From contig OX453272.1 in NCBI GenBank assembly GCA_949710005.1, forward strand, positions 7,109,633 to 7,173,632: a stretch of DNA of 64,000 nucleotides, given 5' to 3'. Position 1 is the first letter of the stretch. Each line of letters starts with the position of its first letter. Below the pieces are notes generated by a model. It was not told the origin of the DNA. It saw only the letters and a program-made list of their open reading frames with translations, and did not search any database. Positions 36,301-44,900 of this stretch are shown piece by piece. Position numbers and translations under genes: made by a program. Source of the stretch: Ricordea florida. Lineage: Eukaryota; Cnidaria; Anthozoa; Corallimorpharia; Ricordeidae.

Positions 36301-39268
36301 ACCAGACAAGTCAACAACTAAAACTCCCATAGTGTTCGATGCCTCCGCCAAGTTCAATGGCATGTCTCTTAATGACGTTGTATTACAAGGGCCTAAACTC
36401 CAGAATGACCTGTTTACAGTTCTTCTTCGGTTGCGGCGTGATCCTGTAGCCTTAATGTGCGACATCAAAGAAATGTACCTGCAGATCAAGCTGAAACGAG
36501 ATGATCAACCGTATCATCGCTTTCTGTGGCGAAGTTTAGAGACAAACCGAGAGCCTGACATCTTTGAGTTTGACCGCCTTGTCTTTGGAGTAAATTCATC
36601 TCCTTTTCAAGCCCAGTTCGTAACCCAAGAACACGCCAGGAGATATCAATCAGAGTTTCCCCTAGCAGCTGAAACTATTCTTAAGAGTACGTACATGGAT
36701 GATAGCATGGATTCCGTTCCTGACATCAAGACAGCAATTGAGCTGTACAGCCAGTTGTCGCAACTATGGGAATCTGCTGGAATGCATGCCAGAAAGTGGC
36801 TTTCGAATGAACCTGAAGTGTTACAATCAATTCCATCTTCAGACTGTGCCACAGAAGTTGATCTTGACCGGGGTGAGTTACCTCCAGTGAAAACCTTGGG
36901 AGTCCTGTGGTGCCCTATGGAAGATGTGTTTAAATTCCAAGTTAATCAGCCTACTGAGAAGCATTCCCAAACAAAACGTAACTTCTTAAGCAAGATAGCA
37001 ACATTGTTCGACCCACTTGGCCTTTTATCACCCTACATTGTGCGAGCCAAGGTCCTGCTACAAGACATGTGGGCAAGTGGTGTGGACTGGGATGAGCCGG
37101 TCGGTGAAAATTTGTCAGCGAGGGCTACACAGTGGTTCAGTGAACTATCAGCATTACCAAGAATTCAGATCCCACGATGCTTGAGGACCAGCACTCCAGT
37201 TGAACACATGGCTATACATATATTTGTGGATGCATCTGAAGAAGCGTATGGAGCAGCCTGTTATGTCAGACACCTCTATAAAGATGGAACTGTCAGTTGC
37301 CGCCTCATTGCTTCAAGGTCCCATGTTGCACCACTTCAGGCTATAAGCATACCACGTCTGGAACTGATGGCCGCCGTGACAGGCCTCAGGCTTGGTGAGA
37401 CGGTTGGACAAGTGCTTGTTATAGAGAAACATGAGTGGGTGTTTTGGTCTGATAGCATGGATGTTCTCTATTGGATTTGCGGACAAAGTCGAAAGTACAA
37501 GCCATTTGTGTCTAATCGTGTAGGGGAGATTCAAACCTTGACCAATCCAGAGCAGTGGAGACATGTACCAACCAAGCTAAACCCCGCTGACTTGCTGACA
37601 AGGGGTCTTAGCATTTCGACCCTTGCTGAGGAAAAACAATGGTGGAATGGTCCATCATTTCTGAAGCAACCCCCTTCGGAGTGGCCAGAGACCAAAATTG
37701 AAATGAAGGCTGGGTTCAACAGTGAGATCCGGAAGTCATACCAGGCAAGGGAACAAGTAGGGGAGAAGACATTCCTTTCTTCAGTCGGTGAAGACCGATT
37801 AGAACCACGAAGATACTCGAGTTGGAGTAGACTTACAAGAGTTGCTGCAAGAGTTGATCGATTCCTCGAAAACTGTCGTTTACCAGCTGCCTTTCGAAGA
37901 GAAGGTACTATACAGCCTGATGAAGTAGCCTCTTCTGGAATGAGATTTATCAGACAAGCACAGCAAAAAGTCTTTAAGGACGAAATACGAGCAGTCAAGA
38001 CCAAAAAGGAACTGCCAAATGGGAGTAGATTGCAGCCCCTGAGACCTGTCTTGTCAGAGGATGGGGTTCTTCGCTGTGATGGGAGGCTTCGATATGCTGA
38101 TTATCTACCATGGGAAACCCGTTACCCCATCATCTTACCTCGAAGTCATTGGGTCACGACCCTCATCATCAAGCAAGCTCACGAGCAGAGTGAACACGGG
38201 GGAATTAACCAGGTGTTGGCCCAACTTTCTGTCCAGTATTGGATAATTTCAGCGAGAGAAGCAATCAAGCAATGGGAGAGAGAGTGCATGCAGTGCAGAA
38301 GGAGAAAAGCGAAACCAGCCAAGCAAATCATGGCCCCTTTGCCTGAATTGCGTACTCAAAAGTCTTTACGCGCTTTCAGCCAAACATCACTTGACTTTGG
38401 CGGGCCCTTTATCACGAAACAAGGAAGAGGAAAGGTACGCCAGAAGAGATATTTGTGCCTATTCACGTGTTTGGCAACAAGGGCTGTGCATCTGGAGGTG
38501 GCTTTTAGCCTTGACACTGATTCATTTCTAAATGCCTTCTTTCGTATGGCATCGCGACGTGGCCTACCAGAAATTGTTGTATGTGATAATGGGACTAACT
38601 TCGTTGGAGGAAGTAAAGAATTGAAGGCATTAGAAACTTTAGATGAGAAGAAGATTCAAGATGGCACAGCAACTCACGGGGTGCAGTGGCGCTTTAATCC
38701 TCCACTCGCTCCACATTTCAGTGGTGTGCATGAAGTTACGATCAAGTCTGCAAAGAAAGCTATTTATGCTATCCTGAACTCTGCAGATATCTCAGATGAA
38801 GAACTGTTAAGTGCAGTCGTTGGCGCAGAAGGGTTACTTAACTCCCGACCAATCACATACCAGTCGGCCGATCCCACTGACCTTACCCCTTTAACGCCCA
38901 ACCATTTTCTGCATGGCCAGTTAGGAGGGAGATTTGCACCTAAAGTTATTGACGAAGTTGCCTTTAATCCCAGGAGGAGATGGCGTCGGGTCCAGGAACT
39001 TGTTCGCCACTTTTGGCACAGGTGGCTTAGGGAGTGGCTCCCGAGTCTAAGTGGAAGAAAGAAATGGCGCTGCGAGCAGAGTGATTTGAAAGTTGGCGAT
39101 GTGGTCATTGTAATGTCCACAGATAACCCAAGAGGAAGGTGGCCCCTGGGTCGAATCGTAAAAGTATTCCCTGGGAAGGATGACAAGGTTCGAGTAGTTG
39201 ATGTTCAAGTTGGGACGAGTATCTTGCGGAGGCCGATAGTGAAGCTTTGCCCTTTGGAGTGTTCTTGA
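33392..39268 (+). CDS. gag-pol: BEL/Pao gag-pol polyprotein, copy 1
   Basis: A single uninterrupted frame of 1958 codons; I place the start at the first ATG (33392), as the upstream open codons have no ATG. In order: a charged coiled-coil N-terminal part (about 1-210), a Pro/Ser-rich linker, a gag-like region (about 345-500), two zinc knuckles (CKVC...H...C near 550 and CFRCLSDGHRGDTC near 582), and a retropepsin-like site LLDDASSKSYL near 690. Next comes a reverse transcriptase with YMDD near 1100, then RNase H (FVDASEEAYGAACY near 1277). The integrase has an H-H-C-C finger (about 1597-1635) and a catalytic D-D-E core (CDNGTNF near 1731). A GRW-x-LGR C-terminal end follows. It makes the structural protein and enzymes for copying the element. 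All key motifs look present. The protease site reads DDAS rather than the common D-S/T-G. Confidence 0.95.
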   Translation: MEKLKCEKAKAKGAYTRTRTRLLMLMEGGLSPKVKVMEALDFVSVAFETVVEACVRLESHYEIAGDLDKLRAVSLEVEAVEENFNEIEELVRGYLNSSSSQCGVLNSSKSAAAEELMIKEQTDRIKEEISRRELELSQVAQDLEKTYEECQKKLNERIRRGKLQVERGQKNGARNLMEGLEGQVSDTQVLGQSTRETGTAPGSQITAEAPIPGGPCISSTSKLHMSTSTPVNSMAALSSPVSGVVYSFTPFVPEGSVPQMSTVVYPPQSQHHPINPLANSGQTIPVGSSALPPPASYNSNVMASGTPSVVPCMSSGNQSQSTPEASQPSYPYHDKINVDSAALKRVSIPKFSGNKKQYGAWKAVFYSCVDRARATPEYKLLRLRECLQDEALKVIEHLGHSATAYEVAKSRLDRKYGGKRRALTLRLEELDAFKQIREGNEKDLERFAELLEALVVNLTDASQEAELGSGSLYISLQRKFNKSLLAKYKQWIFDSGESESVTALREFVDRESEFMTIASETIVGAIKDGPKRERTFLAEDRSSKRKPVRKCKVCKGPHSLWNCEGFKKLAVSNRWNIAKEHKLCFRCLSDGHRGDTCLWNKVCGINGCQSRHHRMLHEDRVARVETQAEVGVESSSASTSSCTREGEISERTHSTTTGEEPILSTRFMALRTIPVYLSNGKRRVKVNALLDDASSKSYLNSDVAAELELEGSPHELTVKVLNDKQERFQTTLVEFRITSLSGELSKEVSAYTAERVTGNMEVVDWRKYRTKWGHLKDIKFPQVGPRTMVDLLIGVDHADLLYSLKDVKGLPGEPIARLTPLGWTCIGNPEVNSERTQTNFTFFLNDSDRLNSLVRRYWDIEEPICIENCIVNPDEKFAKDTVANSLTYDNGRYAIGMPWKRNKSSLPNNYSMALHRLQNTEKKLQRSPELAEVYTKILQTYEKEGYIHKVPRKGREPDQLWYLPHFPVLRPDKSTTKTPIVFDASAKFNGMSLNDVVLQGPKLQNDLFTVLLRLRRDPVALMCDIKEMYLQIKLKRDDQPYHRFLWRSLETNREPDIFEFDRLVFGVNSSPFQAQFVTQEHARRYQSEFPLAAETILKSTYMDDSMDSVPDIKTAIELYSQLSQLWESAGMHARKWLSNEPEVLQSIPSSDCATEVDLDRGELPPVKTLGVLWCPMEDVFKFQVNQPTEKHSQTKRNFLSKIATLFDPLGLLSPYIVRAKVLLQDMWASGVDWDEPVGENLSARATQWFSELSALPRIQIPRCLRTSTPVEHMAIHIFVDASEEAYGAACYVRHLYKDGTVSCRLIASRSHVAPLQAISIPRLELMAAVTGLRLGETVGQVLVIEKHEWVFWSDSMDVLYWICGQSRKYKPFVSNRVGEIQTLTNPEQWRHVPTKLNPADLLTRGLSISTLAEEKQWWNGPSFLKQPPSEWPETKIEMKAGFNSEIRKSYQAREQVGEKTFLSSVGEDRLEPRRYSSWSRLTRVAARVDRFLENCRLPAAFRREGTIQPDEVASSGMRFIRQAQQKVFKDEIRAVKTKKELPNGSRLQPLRPVLSEDGVLRCDGRLRYADYLPWETRYPIILPRSHWVTTLIIKQAHEQSEHGGINQVLAQLSVQYWIISAREAIKQWERECMQCRRRKAKPAKQIMAPLPELRTQKSLRAFSQTSLDFGGPFITKQGRGKVRQKRYLCLFTCLATRAVHLEVAFSLDTDSFLNAFFRMASRRGLPEIVVCDNGTNFVGGSKELKALETLDEKKIQDGTATHGVQWRFNPPLAPHFSGVHEVTIKSAKKAIYAILNSADISDEELLSAVVGAEGLLNSRPITYQSADPTDLTPLTPNHFLHGQLGGRFAPKVIDEVAFNPRRRWRRVQELVRHFWHRWLREWLPSLSGRKKWRCEQSDLKVGDVVIVMSTDNPRGRWPLGRIVKVFPGKDDKVRVVDVQVGTSILRRPIVKLCPLECS

Positions 39269-39344
39269 ACTATTAGGTAGAAACTTTGCATGAAGTGAAA
39301 CGCTTCTTTAGCATATTTAAATTTTATTGTTGATATTGTATATC

Positions 39345-39358
39345 AAAGAAGGGGAGGA
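39345..39358 (+). other. Polypurine tract of BEL copy 1
   Basis: AAAGAAGGGGAGGA directly abuts the 3' LTR, the expected site for priming plus-strand synthesis. Confidence 0.8.
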
Positions 39359-39555
39359 TGTTCTGAAGACTTACCAGTCCCCCCTGCGGTTATAATATTA
39401 TATGACAAAAAGCTGAGCATGCGCGTGGTTCTTTGGTGCCACGAGGTCGGTAGAGCCGCCATTTGTTTTCGTTCGGTGGCAAAATAAAAGTTGAAATTTC
39501 CAGTGTGTTCTTTAGTTGTTGATGAACGAAAGCCCAGCAGTCACCCGGAAGAACA
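39359..39555 (+). repeat. 3' LTR of BEL copy 1
   Basis: 197 bases, identical to the 5' LTR, followed by the target duplication ACGCG. Confidence 0.95.
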
Positions 39556-40259
39556 ACGCGCTTTAAAAATTGACACATTTTTGGCCTTTCGGGTGCATTG
39601 CCAAATCATTATTTAGAGCCCATTAAGGTTTTGATGCACTGTGTTCATATATGTAAATGCACACTGTGCAATCCATCAGTGACTCGAACAAATTAAATTT
39701 CATAACCGCTAGAAACTGGACCTGACATCTGACGACTGCGAGTAACGTTGTCATCACATTTTTCCCAATCATTTCACACCACTCAGCGAGAAAGCGATTG
39801 TCTCTTTGTGCTATTAATTCTCGTGAAGATTTTCTGTCCAGAAGATGACATGTAAAATTATAATCTCGGTGTATTCAGTAAATATCTAGATTAACTATTT
39901 AGGAATCTTGCTGTTAGGAAAAATGCTCTCGCACCAACCTGCTTACAGCTGCTGCAGTAACAGATTACCAACCTGTTTATAACTGTAGTAACAGTTTCTG
40001 TTTGTATTTCCTCAGGTTCCTAAAAACAGAGGAAGTCCCTGTGTCACAAATCTTGGGCATGAGATAAAATCAAATGAAATAACAGAGTAAATTACGTGAT
40101 TAATATGTAAAATAATCATTTGTAGATTTATAACGTCATGTTGTCCGAGGTTACAATTTTTGGCTTCCTCCCCTCACCACCCAACCCCCACGCCCAGCTT
40201 ACCTTCCTGAATTTAACCAAGTTGTTATCTATGTATCATTCATGCTCTAAACAATGAAA

Positions 40260-41625
40260 TAAAAGTTTCCATTTCAAACAAAAGATGTGCCCACTGTTTA
40301 TCGAAAGTTTAAATTATCCAGATGGCATTCCAGACAATAAACTATTATTCCCAGAAATCAAGGTAAATAGTGGCAAAGTATTCCTAAAGCCACCATTCAC
40401 CGAGATTGAGGAAAATAATTGTTTTCAAGGAAGCAACTTCAGAAGGGAGCTAAAACAAACACCACGACGACGCCGAGGACAGCACAGCCGGCGAAAAAAT
40501 TTAATCGCTTACCTGTCATGTAGCTGCATATGGCGGCAGGCCCGTTTCACGATCATTTTGCTTCCTTTTCTCTTTCGCATGGTAAAGTATATCAAATTTT
40601 ACTGCTCGAATTTCAACAGAGTTTTTCAAGGAAATTTTGCCCTTTAACACTAGCGTTCTGAGGAAATCTTTGAGATATTATCACTTCACGTTATGGATGT
40701 GGAAAGGAATACGGCAAAAAGAGTTACTAGAACTTATGTGTTGTTCCCATTCAGTTTCACTGCGTCGTTGATTTGTGCTACTGTTGTCTTTTCTGGTCGA
40801 AATCTCCGTTGTCTTGGTATTTTGCTTAACCGCTCTAGTGACACTCACAAATAGCTGTACAGCAAGAATTGACGCCGGCCAGCAACCATTCTTTATTGTT
40901 GACGCCATTTTGATTTCTATAACTAAAACTCGCTCATACAAGGAATACCCAGAGTAAATTGCGTTGAAGGTGACTCTGATTGGCTAGTCAAACTCCGAAT
41001 ATCCTGTGCTATTTACCTCCGAGCAACTTGCGAATTTTCTGCTTTGTCACGTAAATTTCGAAAAATATGGCCTCCCGGTTTGCAAGCGAAGAAATCAACA
41101 ACATTAACAACGAAGCAGTCCCTGAAAACACAAAGAAAGCGACTATATTTGGTTTGGTCGCGTGCAAAGGTAATGGTTTATCTTTTTAAACCGCGGAGTT
41201 AATTGATAAAAACCAACGAGAAAGGTTTTGTTTATAACTCCAAATTAATATTGCGTAACCAAATTTGATGTCACTTGTTCACTTAATTGAGAACCTAAGT
41301 TGAATTATATTTTTTAACGAAATGATTTCAAATGCAGGAAAAGTTTGCAACTCTATTTGAAGAAATGTCGCCACTACAACCAAGCAAATGTCTTCAGAAA
41401 TTTTTCTGTCTGCGAGAAAACGAGATGTACGGCAGTCATTACAACGAAAATCCCGTACCGCGATCTGAGCCGCGTTGGATTGTCACTTGAGAAGTCCTCC
41501 ATTTTCTTTTTGTGATGTACATTATCTCACTGTTTTAGCATATAATAAAACAACTATTTACCTTCACTTCGGTGAATAGTTGTTGAATATCCCGAGGTGG
41601 AGAGCCAATCAAATTGCTCAAAATG
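40260..41625. repeat. Interspersed repeat within the left arm
   Basis: Carries hairpin strings near both ends: CACCATTCACCGAGATTGAGG with AATAATTGTTTTC at about 40393-40428, and ACTATTTACCTTCACTTCGGTGAATAGTTGTT at about 41553-41584. It also has the shared string CCTCCGAGCAACTTGC (about 41018). The same end types occur at 6787-6878. The inverted partner is at about 59650-61030. Small frames inside it (such as 40285-40647) are not supported as genes. The part 39561-40259 before it is arm sequence in which I see nothing else. Confidence 0.5.
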
Positions 41626-41630
41626 CCAAG

Positions 41631-41827
41631 TGTTCTTCCGGGTGACTGCTGGGCTTTCGTTCATCAACAACTAAAAAACACACTGGAAATTTCAACTTTT
41701 ATTTTGCCACCGAACGAAAACAAATGGCGGCTCTACCGACCTCGTGGCACCAAAGAACCACGCGCATGCTCAGCTTTTTGTCATATAATATTATAACCGC
41801 AGGGGGGACTGGTAAGTCTTCAGAACA
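41631..41827 (-). repeat. 3' LTR of BEL copy 2
   Basis: 197 bases; identical to both LTRs of copy 1 as far as I can compare. Confidence 0.93.
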
Positions 41828-41841
41828 TCCTCCCCTTCTTT
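41828..41841 (-). other. Polypurine tract of BEL copy 2
   Basis: TCCTCCCCTTCTTT on the plus strand is the complement of the tract seen in copy 1, abutting the 3' LTR. Confidence 0.8.
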
Positions 41842-41917
41842 GATATACAATATCAACAATAAAATTTAAATATGCTAAAGAAGCGTTTCACTTCATGCAA
41901 AGTTTCTACCTAATAGT

Positions 41918-44900
41918 TCAAGAACACTCCAAAGGGCAAAGCTTCACTATCGGCCTCCGCAAGATACTCGTCCCAACTTGAACATCAACTACTCGAACCT
42001 TGTCATCCTTCCCAGGGAATACTTTTACGATTCGACCCAGGGGCCACCTTCCTCTTGGGTTATCTGTGGACATTACAATGACCACATCGCCAACTTTCAA
42101 ATCACTCCGCTCGCAGCGCCATTTCTTTCTTCCACTTAGACTCGGGAGCCACTCCCTAAGCCACCTGTGCCAAAAGTGGCGAACAAGTTCCTGGACCCGA
42201 CGCCATCTCCTCCTGGGATTAAAGGCAACTTCGTCAGTAACTTTAGGTGCAAATCTCCCTCCTAACTGGCCATGCAGAAAATGGTTGGGCGTTAAAGGGG
42301 TAAGGTCAGTGGGATCGGCCGACTGGTATGTGATTGGTCGGGAGTTAAGTAACCCTTCTGCGCCAACGACTGCACTTAACAGTTCTTCATCTGAGATATC
42401 TGCAGAGTTCAGGATAGCACAAATAGCTTTCTTTGCAGACTTGATCCTAACTTCATGCACGCCACTGAAATGTGGAGCGAGTGGAGGATTAAAGCGCCAC
42501 TGCACCCCGTGAGTTGCTGTGCCATCTTGAATCTTCTTCTCATCTAAAGTTTCTAATGCCTTCAATTCTTTACTTCCTCCAACGAAGTTAGTCCCATTAT
42601 CACATACAACAATTTCTGGTAGGCCACGTCGCGATGCCATACGAAAGAAGGCATTTAGAAATGAATCAGTGTCAAGGCTAAAAGCCACCTCCAGATGCAC
42701 AGCCCTTGTTGCCAAACACGTGAATAGGCACAAATATCTCTTCTGGCGTACCTTTCCTCTTCCTTGTTTCGTGATAAAGGGCCCGCCAAAGTCAAGTGAT
42801 GTTTGGCTGAAAGCGCGTAAAGACTTTTGAGTACGCAATTCAGGCAAAGGGGCCATGATTTGCTTGGCTGGTTTCGCTTTTCTCCTTCTGCACTGCATGC
42901 ACTCTCTCTCCCATTGCTTGATTGCTTCTCTCGCTGAAATTATCCAATACTGGACAGAAAGTTGGGCCAACACCTGGTTAATTCCCCCGTGTTCACTCTG
43001 CTCGTGAGCTTGCTTGATGATGAGGGTCGTGACCCAATGACTTCGAGGTAAGATGATGGGGTAACGGGTTTCCCATGGTAGATAATCAGCATATCGAAGC
43101 CTACCATCACAGCGAAGAACCCCATCCTCTGACAAGACAGGTCTCAGGGGCTGCAATCTACTCCCATTTGGCAGTTCCTTTTTGGTCTTGACTGCTCGTA
43201 TTTCGTCCTTAAAGACTTTTTGCTGTGCTTGTCTGATAAATCTCATTCCAGAAGAGGCTACTTCATCAGGCTGTATAGTACCTTCTCTTCGAAAGGCAGC
43301 TGGTAAACGACAGTTTTCGAGGAATCGATCAACTCTTGCAGCAACTCTTGTAAGTCTACTCCAACTCGAGTATCTTCGTGGTTCTAATCGGTCTTCACCG
43401 ACTGAAGAAAGGAATGTCTTCTCCCCTACTTGTTCCCTTGCCTGGTACGACTTCCGGATCTCACTGTTGAACCCAGCCTTCATTTCAATTTTGGTCTCTG
43501 GCCACTCAGAAGGGGGTTGCTTCAGAAATGATGGACCATTCCACCATTGTTTTTCCTCAGCAAGGGTCGAAATGCTAAGATCCCTTGTCAGCAAGTCAGC
43601 GGGGTTTAGCTTGGTTGGTACATGTCTCCACTGCTCTGGATTGGTCAAGGTTTGAATCTCCCCTACACGATTAGACACAAATGGCTTGTACTTTCGACTT
43701 TGTCCGCAAATCCAATAGAGAACATCCATGCTATCAGACCAAAACACCCACTCATGTTTCTCTATAACAAGCACTTGTCCAACCGTCTCACCAAGCCTGA
43801 GGCCTGTCACGGCGGCCATCAGTTCCAGACGTGGTATGCTTATAGCCTGAAGTGGTGCAACACGGGACCTTGAAGCAATGAGGCGGCAACTGACAGTTCC
43901 ATCTTTATAGAGGTGTCTGACATAACAGGCTGCTCCATACGCTTCTTCAGATGCATCCACAAATATATGTATAGCCATGTGTTCAACTGGAGTGCTGGTC
44001 CTCAAGCATCGTGGGATCTGAATTCTTGGTAATGCTGATAGTTCACTGAACCACTGTCTAGCCCTCGCTGACAAATTTTCACCGACCGGCTCATCCCAGT
44101 CCACACCACTTGCCCACATGTCTTGTAGCAGGACCTTGGCTCGCACAATGTAGGGTGATAAAAGGCCAAGTGGGTCGAACAATTTTGCTATCTTGCTTAA
44201 GAAGTTACGTTTTGTTTGGGAATGCTTCTCAGTAGGCTGATTAACTTGGAATTTAAACACATCGTCCATGGGGCACCACAGGACTCCCAAGGTTTTCACT
44301 GGAGGTAACTCACCCCGGTCAAGATCAACTTCTGTGGCACAGTCTGAAGATGGAATTGATTGTAACACTTCAGGTTCATTCGAAAGCCACTTTCTGGCAT
44401 GCATTCCAGCAGATTCCCATAGTTGCGACAACTGGCTGTACAGCTCAATTGCTGTCTTGATGTCAGGAACGGAATCCATGCTATCATCCATGTACGAACT
44501 CTTAAGAATAGTTTCAGCTGCTAGGGGAAACTCTGATTGATATCTCCTGGCGTGTTCTTGGGTCACGAACTGGGCTTGAAAAGGAGATGAATTTACTCCA
44601 AAGACAAGGCGGTCAAACTCAAAGATGTCAGGCTCTCGGTTTGTCTCTAAACTTCGCCACAGAAAGCGATGATACGGTTGATCATCTCGTTTCAGCTTGA
44701 TCTGCAGGTACATTTCTTTGATGTCGCACATTAACGCTACAGGATCACGCCGCAACCGAAGAAGAACTGTAAACAGGTCATTCTGGAGTTTAGGCCCTTG
44801 TAATACAACGTCATTAAGAGACATGCCATTGAACTTGGCGGAGGCATCGAACACTATGGGAGTTTTAGTTGTTGACTTGTCTGGTCGTAACACAGGGAAG

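Larger units (their letters stand above)
33088..39555 (+). mobile_element. Complete BEL/Pao LTR retrotransposon, copy 1
   Basis: A 6468-base element bounded by two identical 197-base LTRs that start TGTTCTGAAG and end GGAAGAACA. It is flanked by a perfect 5-base target duplication ACGCG (33083-33087 and 39556-39560). It holds a primer-binding site, one long gag-pol frame and a polypurine tract, all intact. Identical LTRs and an unbroken frame indicate a recent insertion. It lies downstream of the last recognised lectin exon. It is 2.07 kb from a second copy in the opposite orientation. Confidence 0.97.

Noticed and set aside
40285..40957. Small frames of 60-120 codons within the arm repeat
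   Set aside because: The inverted counterpart at 59.9-61.0 kb does not preserve the frames, which is what non-coding repeat sequence would show.
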